This document shows positions 11,208 to 22,016 of a stretch of 64,000 bases of DNA, piece after piece (positions within the stretch are counted from its first letter, which is position 1; each line of letters opens with the position of its first letter). The DNA is taken from contig NC_053395.1 of NCBI RefSeq assembly GCF_905171765.1, positions 183,352,156 to 183,416,155 of the forward strand, written 5' to 3'. Made by a program: the position numbers and the translations under genes. The stretch comes from Bufo bufo (taxonomy: Eukaryota; Chordata; Amphibia; Anura; Bufonidae). The notes under the pieces were generated by a model that was not told the DNA's origin, did no database searches, and saw only the letters and a program-made list of their open reading frames with translations.

Positions 11208-12747
11208 CACTGCGTGCAGAATTATTAGGCAAATGAGTATTTTGACCACATCATCCTCTTTATGCATGTTGTCTTACTCCAAGCTGTATAGGCTCGAAAG
11301 CCTACTACCAATTAAGCATATTAGGTGATGTGCATCTCTGTAATGAGAAGGGGTGTGGTCTAATGACATCAACACCCTATATCAGGTGTGCATAATTATT
11401 AGGCAACTTCCTTTCCTTTGGCAAAATGGGTCAAAAGAAGGACTTAAAAGGCTCAGAAAAGTCAAAAATAGTGAGATATCTTGCAGAGGGATGCAGCACT
11501 CTTAAAATTGCAAAGCTTCTGAAGCGTGATCATCGAACAATCAAGCGTTTCATTCAAAATAGTCAACAGGGTCGCAAGAAGCGTGTGGAAAAACCAAGGC
11601 GCAAAATAACTGCACATGAACTGAGAAAAGTCAAGCATGCAGCTGCCAAGATGCCACTTGCCACCAGTTTGGCCATATTTCAGAGCTGCAACATCACTGG
11701 AGTGCCCAAAAGCACAAGGTGTGCAATACTCAGAGACATGGCCAAGGTAAGAAAGGCTGAAAGACGACCACCACTGAACAAGACACACAAGCTGAAACGT
11801 CAAGACTGATTTTTCTAAGGTTTTATGGACTGATGAAATGAGAGTGAGTCTTGATGGGCCAGATGGATGGGCCCGTGGCTGGATTGGTAAAGGGCAGAGA
11901 GCTCCAGTCCGACTCAGACGCCAGCAAGGTGGAGGTGGAGTACTGGTTTGGGCTGGTATCATCAAAGATGAGCTTGTGGGGCCTTTTCGGGTTGAGGATG
12001 GAGTCAAGCTCAACTCCCAGTCCTACTGCCAGTTTCTGGAAGACACCTTCTTCAAGCAGTGGTACAGGAAGAAGTCTGCATCCTTCAAGAAAAACATGAT
12101 TTTCATACAGGACAATGCTCCATCACACGCGTCCAAGTACTCCACAGCGTGGCTGGCAAGAAAGGGTATAAAAGAAGAAAATCTAATGACATGGCCTCCT
12201 TGTTCACCTGATCTGAACCCCATTGAGAACCTGTGGTCCATCATCAAATGTGAGATTTACAAGGAGGGAAAACAGTACACCTCTCTGAACAGTGTCTGGG
12301 AGGCTGTGGTTGCTGCTGCACGCAATGTTGATGGTGAACAGATCAAAACACTGACAGAATCCATGGATGGCAGGCTTTTGAGTGTCCTTGCAAAGAAAGG
12401 TGGCTATATTGGTCACTGATTTGTTTTTGTTTTGTTTTTGAATGTCAGAAATGTATATTTGTGAATGTTGAGATGTTATATTGGTTTCACTGGTAAAAAT
12501 AAATAATTGAAATGGGTATATATTTGTTTTTTGTTAAGTTGCCTAATAATTATGCACAGTAATAGTCACCTGCACACACAGATATCCCCCTAAAATAGCT
12601 AAAACTAAAAACAAACTAAAAACTACTTCCAAAAATATTCAGCTTTGATATTAATGAGTTTTTTGGGTTCATTGAGAACATGGTTGTTGTTCAATAATAA
12701 AATTAATCCTCAAAAATACAACTTGCCTAATAATTCTGCACTCCCTG
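11208..12747 (+). mobile_element. Tc1/mariner-like element with DD37E spacing
   Basis: The terminal inverted repeats share GTGCAGAATTATTAGGCAA; outer bases are CACTGC on the left and the inverse of CAGGGA on the right, with TA on both flanks (11206-11207 and 12748-12749). Inner inverted copies of ATAATTATTAGGCAA lie at about 11390 and 12540, an IR/DR-like layout that usually marks paired transposase-binding sites. The 1540-bp element carries one gene on the plus strand with a single frame break. Confidence 0.9.
11426..12419 (+). pseudogene. Tc1-like transposase, DD37E, one frameshift
   Basis: The N-terminal piece (11426-11808, 127 codons) has a helix-turn-helix (KIAKLLKRDHRTIKRF) and a basic linker. 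The frame then changes and continues from about 11809 to a stop at 12419. The second piece has VLWTDEMRV for the first Asp, IFIQDNAPSH for the second, and [12 protein letters not shown] for the Glu. I count 37 residues between the second Asp and the Glu, rather than 34 as in Tc1. All three catalytic residues are present; the only visible damage is a change of frame near 11800-11810, probably a small deletion. Spacing of 37 is known from the ITmD37E and TRT-type groups; assignment to either is inference. Confidence 0.85.
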
Positions 12748-12797
12748 TATATGTAGGTGCACATTGCTATGGCGAAATACATATACAAAGAAAAAGA

Positions 12798-13205
12798 CAC
12801 AAATGCAATAGCACTCTGCAACCAGCATTCTGCCCTGCCTCTATGCTGGATGAGGCATTGGTGTACATTTTGGCCAAAGCGTAATAAGCCACTCACCACA
12901 TCAAGGTCGCCTCTATGGAGTGGTCCCTAACACGAGTTCCTACCTGTTTGTGGGCCATGACAGCCACACAAAGTCCAGGGAATGCAGGTGCAGCATGCAC
13001 GCCAAGCACACTCTGCTTTTAACCCCGTCCGGTGCCATTACAGCTTTCATCGGATCCAGGGATGCAAGTACCAACATGCATGCTGAGCCCACTATATACT
13101 TCTCCTGGAGCCAAATGGCTACTGGTAGGTGCTATATATGCAGACTCAGTTTTATACTGACTTTAAAACCAGCCTCCAGGACAGATTGGCTGGTCAGGTG
13201 TGCAT
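12798..13205. repeat. Duplicated dispersed repeat, copy B (uninterrupted)
   Basis: Near-identical to 10226-10570 plus 11078-11135. It keeps a stretch of about 30 bases (CCACTCACCACATCAAGG onward) that copy A has lost. The two copies lie in direct orientation about 2.57 kb apart with the Tc1-like element between them. This copy shows the pre-insertion state of the MITE site. Confidence 0.8.
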
Positions 13206-13436
13206 GACTGTGCGGCGCATTGCTTATAGCACAGACCTGTCACTTACCAGTAGGAGGAGCGCCCGGCCGGTCACAGACAGCGCAGGTAAGTATAATGCTT
13301 CTAAAATTGCTAAGTAACCATGGCAGCCAGGACTGCAGTAGCGTCCTGGTTGCCACGGTTACCGATCGGAGTCCCAGCAAATAAACTGTGACTCCGGTCG
13401 GAACTCTCCGTTGCCACCAATGATGGGGGGGATTTT
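13206..13436. other. Non-genic spacer
   Basis: GC-rich sequence with short inverted motifs (for example CCTGGTTGCCACGG). No gene. It leads directly into the minisatellite. Confidence 0.3.
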
Positions 13437-13750
13437 AATTAGGAGGAGGGAGAGGGGAGGCCGCACTGGCCACCAATGAATTTAATACAGGGGAGGGAGG
13501 GAGGGGGGGCCGCACTGGCCACCAATGAATGTAATACAGGGGAGGGAAGGAGGGGGGCCGCACTGGCCACCAATGAATGTAATACAGGGGAGGGAGGGAG
13601 GGGGGGCCGCACTGGCCACCAATGAATGTAATACAGGGGAGGGAGGGAGGGAGGGGGGGCCGCACTGGCCACCAATGAATTTAATACAGGGGAGGGAGGT
13701 AGGGGGGCCCGCACTGGCCACCAATGAATTTAAAACTGGGGAGGGAGGGG
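13437..13750. repeat. GC-rich minisatellite, about six units of 50-60 bp
   Basis: The repeating unit contains GGCCGCACTGGCCACC, then AATGAATKTAATACAGG, then a variable GGGAGGGAGG run. Units differ mainly in the length of the G-rich run. The proline-rich ORFs on the minus strand and glycine-rich ORFs on the plus strand (13435-13929) are translations of this array. Confidence 0.85.
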
Positions 13751-13753
13751 GGT

Positions 13754-13900
13754 CTGCCCCCTCCTGCCTGGCAGCACCTGATCTCTTACAGGGGGCTATG
13801 ATACGCACAATTAACCCCTCAGGTGCGGCACCTGAGGGGTTAATTGTGTGGATCACAGCCCCCTGTAAGAGATCGGGTGCTGCCAGGCAGGAGGGGGCAG
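13754..13900. repeat. Near-perfect 147-bp hairpin
   Basis: The left arm starts CTGCCCCCTCCTGCCTGGCA and the right arm is its inverse, meeting near GGTGCGGCACC at about 13826. Nearly every base pairs. It abuts the minisatellite and probably forms the core of the same GC-rich mobile repeat. Confidence 0.8.
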
Positions 13901-13976
13901 TCATGTACACAGTTCTTAGTATATTCTAACTTGAAGCGTCCCCATCACTATGGGAACGCCTCTGTGTTAGAATATA

Positions 13977-14336
13977 CTGTCGGATCTGAGTTTTCACGAA
14001 GTGAAAACTCAGATCTGAAAAAGCTTTTATGCAGACGGATCTGCGGATCCGTCTGTTTGAAAGTCGTCGGACACGGATCACGGACGCGGATGACAATCTT
14101 GTGTGCATCCGTGTTTTTTCACGGACCCATTGACTTAAATGGGTCAGTGAACCGTCAAAAAAATAGGACAGGTCATATTTTTTTGACGGACAGGAAACAC
14201 GGATCACGGACGCGGATGAACAACGGTGCATTTTACGAGTTTTCAACGAACCCATTTAAAGTCAATGGGTCCGCAGAAAATCACGGAAAACGGAAGAACG
14301 GACACGGATGCACACAACGGTCGTGTGCATGAGGCC
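13977..14336. mobile_element. MITE fragment with GGCCTCATGCACAC right end
   Basis: The right end is the inverse of GGCCTCATGCACACGACC at 14336; the next bases are TTC, so no clean duplication is visible. The interior has CGGACGCGGATGA blocks and a CCCATTGACTTAAATGGG motif. A small hairpin, GATCTGAGTTTTCAC and its inverse, lies at 13983-14018. The left end is not identified. Confidence 0.5.
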
Positions 14337-15118
14337 TTCACTGTAGGAAAAAAAAGGTTTGTAAATATATAAAAAAAAAATGTCAAAAAATACTTGTAAA
14401 AAAAAAACAACAAGAATTTCATGGTGTTTTCTGCAAGCCAAAAGAAGTCCAAAAAATACTTTGTGTGCTGAAATTACAATTTCTCCTGACGGAAACCCTG
14501 CCATGTGGCTTAATGCCTTGTGAAGTAATGAGGAAAGAAAAGCTTAATTGTTTCCAGTTTTACACTTGTGTCATTGATAGGTCACTACTGGATTTCTTCT
14601 CAGTAACACCACCGAGGCCATCACATCCTACACCAAAAAGAAACCTCCTTTCACCACCTTGTAGAACAGCTTGCAGTCATTCCAATAGACTTTGCTGTAC
14701 AGGAAGTTTAAAACAGGTGACAATTTGGGATCTATCTACAATTCACCTCTTTAATTAAGCCTTCAAAACTCAGACCTACCACCCACATACACAAAGAACG
14801 TGATTTATTTCCTCCACTGGTCCCCCAGCTCTAGGGACACTTGGGTTTATTGCATTCTAAAAGGTCATTAGTACTTGTACTTGCCATTAACTAGACGTGA
14901 ACAAAATTATTGAGCACGACTGAGAACAGAGATCTTGGCTGATCTTTATTGGTTTCTATGATCAAGGAGGACTAGACCGACAGTATCAAAATGTGGCCAC
15001 GTGTCATCTGAGGGGAGATGTATCAAAACTGTTGTAAATGGCTGCAAAACTGGAGCATGCAGATTATTAAATGTGGTGCACGTCACTAGGTAGGTTACAC
15101 GCACTTTATCTTCCTTAA
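14337..15118. other. Non-genic, low-copy-looking
   Basis: No gene or terminal repeats found. From about 14470 to 14760 the composition is balanced with no resemblance to other parts of the window; from 15010 it contains a GGGGAGATGTATCAAAACTG motif seen in other dispersed repeats. Confidence 0.35.
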
Positions 15119-15669
15119 AGGGAACCTGTCCCATTGTACTTAAAGTCCAAGCTGTGGGCGGCATGCTATAGAGCAGGAGGAGCACGATAGATTTATATGT
15201 AGTTTTTTTTTTTTAGGAAAAGATTTTGTATCATTTGTATTTTATTTATTCTTTCTATACTAAGGGGTCCATTAGGTGGTCCTATCAGTGACTGACAGCT
15301 ATTGTCGTATACACAGTCATATGGGATAAGCTGTCAATCACTGAGTAGGGCCACCCACTGGACTCCAAAGCACAGAAAGTGCAGGGATTTAAACTAATAC
15401 AATGTAAGGTATAGACTCCCTTCGCACACAGTTTTTGTTGTGGTGTTATTTTTTGGGGGAAAGCCCCAAATAACGCCTGATCATGTTTTTGTAGTTCTTT
15501 TTGAGGCATTTTTGCCCATATAGTGTGTTTTAACACTTGGCACTTTTAATGGTGTTTTTGTATGCCTGCCATTTTTTATAGGAATGTTTGTGCCCCTTAT
15601 AAGGTCACTTCCCCTATAGAGCTGTATGGGAATAAAGTAGTGATAAAAAAATAAAAAATAAACCATGAA

Positions 15670-16138
15670 AGGGGTTTTCTGATACTTTGATACTGATGAC
15701 CAGTGATGGTCAGTTCGCAGTGTTCGCCAGCCCTGCCATCTTTAGTAAGGTAGACTCACCGTCCGGTCTGAATTCAAATGCAGTCACCGGGAGCAGGCAG
15801 TTCCGAGAACAGCTGCCGGGGGCCTTCATCGGGCTGTTCTCGGAACTGCCTGCTCCCGGTGACTGCATTTGATTTCAGACCGGCTCCCGGCACAGGTAAG
15901 GTCTTACCTGTGCATCGCCGGACTGGTGAGTCTACCTTACTAAAGATGGCAGCCCGCATGTGTTCGCTGGCGAACACTGCGAACTGACCATCACTGCTGA
16001 TGACCTATCGGCCTTTTCGCTGCTTACCAAGCACAGCACCGTACATTGTATAGTGGCTGTGCTTGGTTTCGCGCTCATCCCCATTCACTTCAAACTTGAC
16101 AATGGGTCAGCAGTATCAAAATCTTGAAAAAGCCCTTT
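15670..16138. mobile_element. Palindromic element interrupted by a hAT MITE
   Basis: Left AGGGGTTTTCTGATACTTTG and right the inverse of AGGGCTTTTTCAAGATTTTG, with GATACTGMTGACC just inside both ends. The right end abuts TTAA; the left flank is mutated. Its body is split by the insertion at 15701-15996. Confidence 0.5.
15701..15996. mobile_element. hAT-type MITE with 8-bp target duplication
   Basis: The ends are exact inverses of CAGTGATGGTCAGTTCGCAG. The 8 bases CTGATGAC occur directly before (15693-15700) and after (15997-16004). CAG termini with an 8-bp duplication are the hAT signature. The interior is a long hairpin with arms such as GGGAGCAGGCAGTTCCGAGA and its complement. Non-coding. 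Confidence 0.85.
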
Positions 16139-17175
16139 AAAAAATGTAAACTTTTTTTTTAAGCAGCAAACAAACAATGAAGGTCTATAGGAGAAAAGGG
16201 CCAGGCAACGAGGGACAAAATACCAGACTCTGTGGTTGCTATTGCTGGAAAATATGCCATTGACAAAAAACGTACCTCAAGGGTGAAAAAATGCCACTAT
16301 ACAGAAAAACGAAAAACGTTTGTTCCCATTTCTCCCATAGCCTTCCATGCAACACCTGGAACTGGTGTTTTATGCGTAAACAACCACGGCAAAAAGCTTA
16401 CTGTCAGTGCTGATTGCATCAGTGCTGGCAGCAAGTCAGCGCTGGTTTGGAGAAATTATCTGCACCTACCCAGGCAAGAGGTGTGGCTTAGGGTCCATTC
16501 ACACGTCCGCAAAACACGGACACCGGCCATGTGCGTTCCGGATTTTGCTGACTGCACATGGCCGGCACTTTAAATAGAAATGCCTTTTCTTGTCCGTGTC
16601 TGCGGACAAGAATAGGACATGTTCTATTTTTTGCGGAACGGAAGTGTGAATGCGGACAGCACACTGTGTGCTGTCTGTATATTTTGCGGCCCCATTGAAA
16701 ATGAATGGGTCCGGATCTGTTCTGCAACATTGCGGAACGGATCCGGACCCATTTCGCGGACGTGTGAATGGACCCTTAACTAAAAAGACGTGTGACATCA
16801 CCGGAAAGGGTGTGGCCTAATATGAATAGGTCATCAGTATCTGATTGGTGGGGGTCCAACACCCGGGACCCCCGCCGATCAGCTGTTTAAGAAAGCACCG
16901 GTGCTCCTGTGAGCGCTGCGGCCTTTTAGCTGCTTACCAAGCACAGCGCCGTACATTGTATAGTGGCTGTGCTTGGTTTCGCGCTCAGCCGCATTCACTT
17001 CAAACCTGAGAATAGGTCATCAGTATCAAAATCTTAGAAAAGCCCTTTAAAAAATGTCAAGCTGCAAACAATGGAGGTGTATAGGAGAAAAAGACAATGA
17101 GGGACAAAATACCAGACTCTGTGGTTGCTATTACTGGAAAAAACGCCATTGACCAAAAAACTTACCTTATAGGTT
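16011..17175. repeat. Direct duplication flanking a MITE
   Basis: About 280 bases starting at 16011 (GCCTTTTCGCTGCTTACC) recur starting at 16921 (GCCTTTTAGCTGCTTACC), both running to the GCCATTGACMAAAAA motif near 16280 and 17160. Similarity is high with scattered changes. The Harbinger MITE at 16491-16775 lies between the copies. Confidence 0.7.
16491..16775. mobile_element. Harbinger-like MITE, TTA target duplication
   Basis: Ends GGGTCCATTCACACGTCCG and its inverse, flanked by TTA at 16488-16490 and 16776-16778. The 285-bp interior holds GGACATGTTC (16615-16624) and a CCCATTGAAAATGAATGGG palindrome. Non-coding. Confidence 0.85.
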
Positions 17176-17716
17176 TAAAAAAAAAAAAAATTGTCCTAAT
17201 TTCTCTCATAGCCTTCCATACAACACCTGGAACTGATGTTTTTTGCCTAAACAAATGCAGCAAAAAACTGCAAAAGCCCTGGAGAAAAAAGCTATGCGTG
17301 ACACCAGCCATAAATAATCTTTTCCCCTAAAACTGCTCAGCTCCTTCTGCTCTATAACATGCTGGCTGCAGCTCAGACACCATGTTCAACGTGCCAGGTT
17401 CCCTTTAAGTCACTTCATTAGGGATGAGTGAATCGATTTGCACAAAATGACAAGCATCCCCACAGGTCAGGACACTCAGTCTGTCGGTTGATTAATATGG
17501 CCTTGTTAATTTCGCGCATGTGCCATTGCCACCAGTATCGGCTCATGCTCTATGATATTTAAACGAATAGGCATCAATGAATTTTCATGTGCCACTATAC
17601 GGATTTTAGCGGTGCATGCACAATTGCTGATTCGTTTAACTAGTTATATCATTTGGGCATGCCCCGATACTGCCGTGCGCCGAGATGTGCAGCCATGTTA
17701 ATTTGTCGGCAAGTTA

Positions 17717-18873
17717 GGGTGGGTTCACACTAGCGTTAGGGATTCCGTTTTGGCTTTCCGTTCTTACATGGTTATAACAGGAAATAACGGAATGCCCAGA
17801 CAGAATGCAAACGGAAGCCTTTAAAAGGCATTCTGTTATGGTTATAACGGAAAGCTATAACGGAATCCCTAAGGCCTCTTTCACACGGGCGTGTCCGGAT
17901 TAGGTCCAGTGCATTGCGGCAAACCCGCTCGATTAGGAACGCAATTGCAGTCAGTTTTGACTGCAATTGCGTTCCGATGTTCAGTTTTTATCGCACGGGT
18001 GCAATGTGTTTTGCACGCGCGTGATAAAAAACCGACTGTGGTACCCAGACCCGAACTTCTTTACAGAAGTTCAGCTTTGGGTTAGTTGTAGTGTAGATTG
18101 TATTATTTCCCCGTATAACATGGTTATAAGGGAAAATAATATCATTCTGAATACAGAATGCATAGTACAATAGCGCTGGAGGGGTTAAAAAAAATAAAAT
18201 AAAAATTTAACTCACCTTAATCCACTTGTTCACGCAGCCCGGCTTCTCTTCTGTCTTCATCTGTGAGCAATAGGACCTTTGATGACGTCACTGCGTTCAT
18301 CACATGGTCCATCACATGATCCATCACCATGGTGATGGATCATGTGATGAGCGTAGTGACGTCATCAAAGGTCCTATTGCTCACAGATGAAGACAGAAGA
18401 GATGCCGGCTGCGCGAACAAGTGGATTAAGGTGAGTTAAAATTTATTTTTTATTTTTTTAACCCCTCCAGCCCTATTGTACTATGCATTCTGTATTCAGA
18501 ATGCTATTATTTTCCCTTATAACCATGTTATAAGAGGAAATAATAATGATCGGGTCCCCATCCCGATCGTCACCTAGCAACCGTGCGTGAAAATCGCACC
18601 GCATCCGCACTTGCTTGCGGATGCTTGCGATTTTCACGCAACCCCATTCATTTCTATGCGGCCTGTGTTACGTGAAAAACGCACAAAGAGGAGCATGCTG
18701 CGATTTTCACGCAACGCACAAGTGATGCGTGAAAATCACCGCTTGTGTGCACAGCCCCATAGAAATGAATGGGTCAGGATTCAGTGCGGGTGCAAAGCGT
18801 TCAACTCATGCATCGCATCCGCGCGGAATACTCGCCTGTGTGAAAGGGGCCTAACGCTAGTGTGAACCCACCC
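17717..18873. mobile_element. Outer Harbinger-like MITE, TTA target duplication
   Basis: Ends GGGTGGGTTCACACTAGCGT and its inverse, with TTA at 17714-17716 and 18874-18876. The original element is short (about 180 bases, with CCGTTTTGGCTTTCCG and ATAACGGAATGC motifs); most of its present length is the nested copy at 17873-18851. Confidence 0.8.
17873..18851. mobile_element. Nested Harbinger-like MITE, TAA target duplication
   Basis: Ends GGCCTCTTTCACACGGGCG and the inverse of GGCCCCTTTCACACAGGCG, with TAA at 17870-17872 and 18852-18854. It sits near the right end of the outer element. Its central hairpin (about 18210-18440) and TTATAACATGGTTATAAGGG motif match the copy at 9052-9955. Confidence 0.8.
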
Positions 18874-18952
18874 TTACTTAATTGTCTGTAGAGGGACAAA
18901 TTCATTTTGCTCATCCGTACACCTCATGACTTGCATACTTTACACCAATATA

Positions 18953-20495
18953 CAGTCCTGATCAAAAGTTTAAGACCACTTGAAAAATGGCAAAAAATCA
19001 TATTTAGCATCGCTGGATCTTAACAAGGTTTCAAGTAGAGCTTCAAGATGCAACAAGAAGAAATGGGAGTGAGACAAAACATTTTTTGAGCATTCAATTT
19101 AATGAAAACAACGAATAAACTGAAACAGGTTGTTTTTCAGCTGATCAAAATTTTAGGACCACATGCCTTTAAAAGGCCAAATCTGTGCAAAGATGTGGAT
19201 TCATTGTCATTTTCTGTCAGGTAGTCACACGTTGTGATGGCAAAGGCAAAAAAACTCTCCCTTTTTGAACGTGGTCGGGTTGTTGAACTACATAAGCAGG
19301 GTCTCTCACAGCGCGCCATCGCTGCTGAGGTGGAACGCAGTAAGACAGTCATTTGGAATTTCTTAAATGATCCTGAGGGTTATGGAACAAAAAAGTCAAG
19401 TGGAAGACCCCAAAAATTTTTATCAGCACTGAGCCGGAGGATCCAATTGGCTGTCCGTCAAGACACTGGACGATCCTCGACCCAAATTAAGGCCCTTACT
19501 GGTGCTGACTGCAGCCCCAGAACCATCAGACGGCATCTGAGACTGAAGGGCTTCAAAAACAAAAAACATCTTCAAAGACCTCGTCTCCTTGAACGCCACA
19601 GAACTGCTCGTTTGGACTTTGCAAGAGAGCACCAAACATGGGACATTGAAAGGTGGAAGAAAGTTTTATTCTCTGATGAGAAAATTTAACCTTGATGGTC
19701 CTGATGGTTTCCAACATTACTGGCATGACAAGCAGATCCGACCTGAGATGTTTTCTACGCTCCACAGTGGAGGGGGCGCCATAATGGTCTGGGGTGCTTT
19801 TTCCTTCAGTGTAACAATGGAGCTTCAGGAAGTGCAGGGGCGTCAAACGGCCGCTCGCTATGTCCAGATGTTGCAGAGAGCATTCCTCATAACTGAGGGC
19901 CCTCGTCTGTGTGGTAACGACTGGGTTTTTCAACAGGACAACGCTACAGTACACAATGCCAGCAGGACAAGGGACTTCTTCCAGGAGAATAACATCACTC
20001 TTTTGGCCCATCCTGCGTGTTCCCCTGATCTAAATCCAATTGAGAACCTTTGGGGATGTATGGCAAGGGAAGTTTACAAAAATGGACAACAGTTCCAGAC
20101 AGTAGATGGCCTTCGTGCGGCCGTCTTCACCACTTGGAGAAATGTTCCCACTCACCTCATGGAAACGCTTGCATCAAGCATGCCGAAACAAATTTTTTAA
20201 GTGATAAACAATAACGGCGGAGCTACTCATTACTGAGTTCATGTTTGGAAGTTGGATTTCTGTTTTGGAGGGGTTTAGTTTTTTATTGGTCGCTAACTTT
20301 TGATCAGCTGAAAACCAGCCTGTTTCAGTTTATTCATTGTTTTCATTAAATTGAATGCTCAAAAAATGTTTTGTCTCGCTCCCATTTATTCTTGTTGCAT
20401 GTTGAAGCTCTACTTGGAACCTTGTTAAGATCCAGCCATGCTAAATATGATTTTTTGCCATTTTTCAAGTGGTCTTAAACTTTTGATCAGGACTG
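18953..20495 (+). mobile_element. Tc1/mariner element with about 210-bp inverted repeats
   Basis: The ends are inverted copies of CAGTCCTGATCAAAAGTTTA, flanked by TA (18951-18952 and 20496-20497). The inverted repeats extend to roughly 19163 and 20285, an IR/DR-like long-repeat structure. The 1543-bp element encodes one transposase on the plus strand, broken once. Confidence 0.9.
19237..20200 (+). pseudogene. Tc1-like transposase (DD34E) with one frameshift
   Basis: From the ATG at 19237 the frame carries two helix-turn-helix regions ([34 protein letters not shown]) and reaches VLFSDEK, the first catalytic Asp. It then hits a stop at 19687-19689 in an A-rich run (GAGAAAATTTAAC). The other frame continues directly with FNLDGPDGF and runs to 20200, including [10 protein letters not shown] and [13 protein letters not shown] count 34 residues between the second Asp and the Glu. 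One base gained or two lost in the A-run explains the break, and all three catalytic residues survive. The first part alone would be a DNA-binding fragment without catalytic activity. Confidence 0.9.
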
Positions 20496-20497
20496 TA

Positions 20498-21387
20498 CAT
20501 GTAAATTCAGCACATTTTAGATTTTTCTTAGCCATGACCCTTCTTCTTCTAGACACTTTTCAAACCATCAAGGAAAGCTCATAAAGTGACTCAAATAAGC
20601 CTGGAATTCCGCAGCCTATATGCATCAGATTTTACTGACATGTATTTTAAGTGTTCGAAACGTACCCTAATAGTTTGCATCATTTTATTATACCTTGGTT
20701 TAACATTGCATTATAAACCCAGGGGTACAGGATGTAGCAGGAACACATACAAAGATTAGCATTCATGGCTATTATATTATACGTGAAGATGCTAAGAAGG
20801 TCTAATTGACTCTCCCGGCAGTCTCATCTACTTGTCTGGATGTTTTCCACGATATACACAGGTACAGATTGTTTACACAGATGCCATATTTTGCATTATG
20901 GGCATTTTAATTGTTTTGTTCTTTCAATAAATTGATCTATGAAAAGGAGGCATCTGTGAATAAGCTTAACAAAGAAATATGAGTCATTTTCCTAATAATT
21001 CCTACAGCTAGGGATTTTTGGAGAAACAGCAATCTGCGCACTTAACTATGATTTTCTTAACTGATATTAATAGTAATTACAATATTTATTATAGTAAACC
21101 TATGCAGTATAAATTACAGTTTATTCCTTTATATCCCTGCTGTTACTGTGATTTAGGAGTCCAGTGGGTGGTCCTATCAAATATGAATATATCATTGTAT
21201 GGATTTCTATAAAGCATTGTACAAGACTAGAAAAAGATGGCGTCACTCCATAGTCTGTGCCTGGTAGTACAGCTCATTTTTATTTACCATCACGGACCAG
21301 GCATAGGCCATGAAAAATAGTGGTGCCAGGTTTTACAAATCTGATAAATCTAATAAAATGATACTAACTATAGCAAATTAGAAATCA

Positions 21388-21389
<2 letters not shown>
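20498..21389. other. Non-genic, low-copy-looking
   Basis: Balanced to AT-rich, no inverted repeats, no resemblance to other parts of the window. A small inverted motif (CAGATGCC and GGCATCTG) brackets 20879-20957. Candidate for original single-copy chromosome. Confidence 0.35.

Positions 21390-21390
<1 letters not shown>

Positions 21391-21428
<38 letters not shown>
21391..21428. repeat. (TA)n microsatellite
   Basis: Nineteen uninterrupted TA dinucleotides. Confidence 0.95.
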
Positions 21429-21431
<3 letters not shown>

Positions 21432-21489
21432 GTAGCATGTATAGAACTGAATATGTCAACTTCGATATTAGTCCCTAATGTTGGCCATT

Positions 21490-21935
21490 CAGGTAGTTGG
21501 GCAAATTAATGATGATCTGCAAGAGGTGAATAACTGTATGTAAAAAATTAGGTTTCCATCATATTCCAATCTAGCAGCATATCCTTTGAGTCCTGTAAGC
21601 TGTGAAGTGGGTTCTCCATGGATTGGACTTGTTTTTCCAATATTCAGTATCGCACAGATGCTCGATGATCCTTCCCATATTGCACCCTGGTGCCATCTCT
21701 TCCTCAGGTAAGTGACATAGAAACCAGTTGTCCACATGATGTAAAAGAAAAGGTGAATCATCAGCCAATGCCACCTTCTTCCACTTTATCAAAGACAGGT
21801 TCTGATGCAAATTTTCTAATTCTTGGTGCTTTTAGCAGTGTACAGGAGTCAGCATGGGAACCCTCACCAATTTGCATCTCTGCACTTTCCAATGTATCAC
21901 TGAACCACGGGTGCTCATGACCTTATTACCAATTC
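21490..21935 (-). pseudogene. Fossil Tc1-like transposase, internally deleted
   Basis: On the minus strand the ORF 21810-21571 contains KWKKVALADDSPFLLHHVD and EEEMAPGCNMGR, which match the region around the first catalytic Asp of a Tc1-like subfamily (family memory of the FLLHHVDG...EEMAPGC pattern). It then runs straight into IEHLCD, the region around the catalytic Glu, so the segment with the second Asp is missing. Upstream sequence to about 21935 continues the homology in broken frames. No terminal repeats are recognised. Old and dead. Confidence 0.6.
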
Positions 21936-22016
21936 ATCAACTTTCATACCTTGGACCACTTGTAGTAGGTACAACTACTAGCCACTGCATATTCTGGAGA
22001 TGCAATGCTGTTTTGG

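Larger units (their letters stand above)
15119..17404. mobile_element. Composite element between TTAA sites, AGGGAACCTG ends
   Basis: Left end AGGGAACCTGTCCCA after TTAA (15115-15118); right end the inverse of AGGGAACCTGGCACG before TTAA (17405-17408). TTAA duplication and AGGG ends suggest a piggyBac- or Kolobok-like non-autonomous element. The 2.3-kb interior is a patchwork: a 15670-16138 element with a hAT MITE inside, a Harbinger MITE, and a direct duplication. It is possible that the two ends belong to different copies. Confidence 0.5.

Noticed and set aside
13435..13929. Long ORFs on both strands, proline- or glycine-rich
   Set aside because: Translations of a minisatellite and a hairpin.
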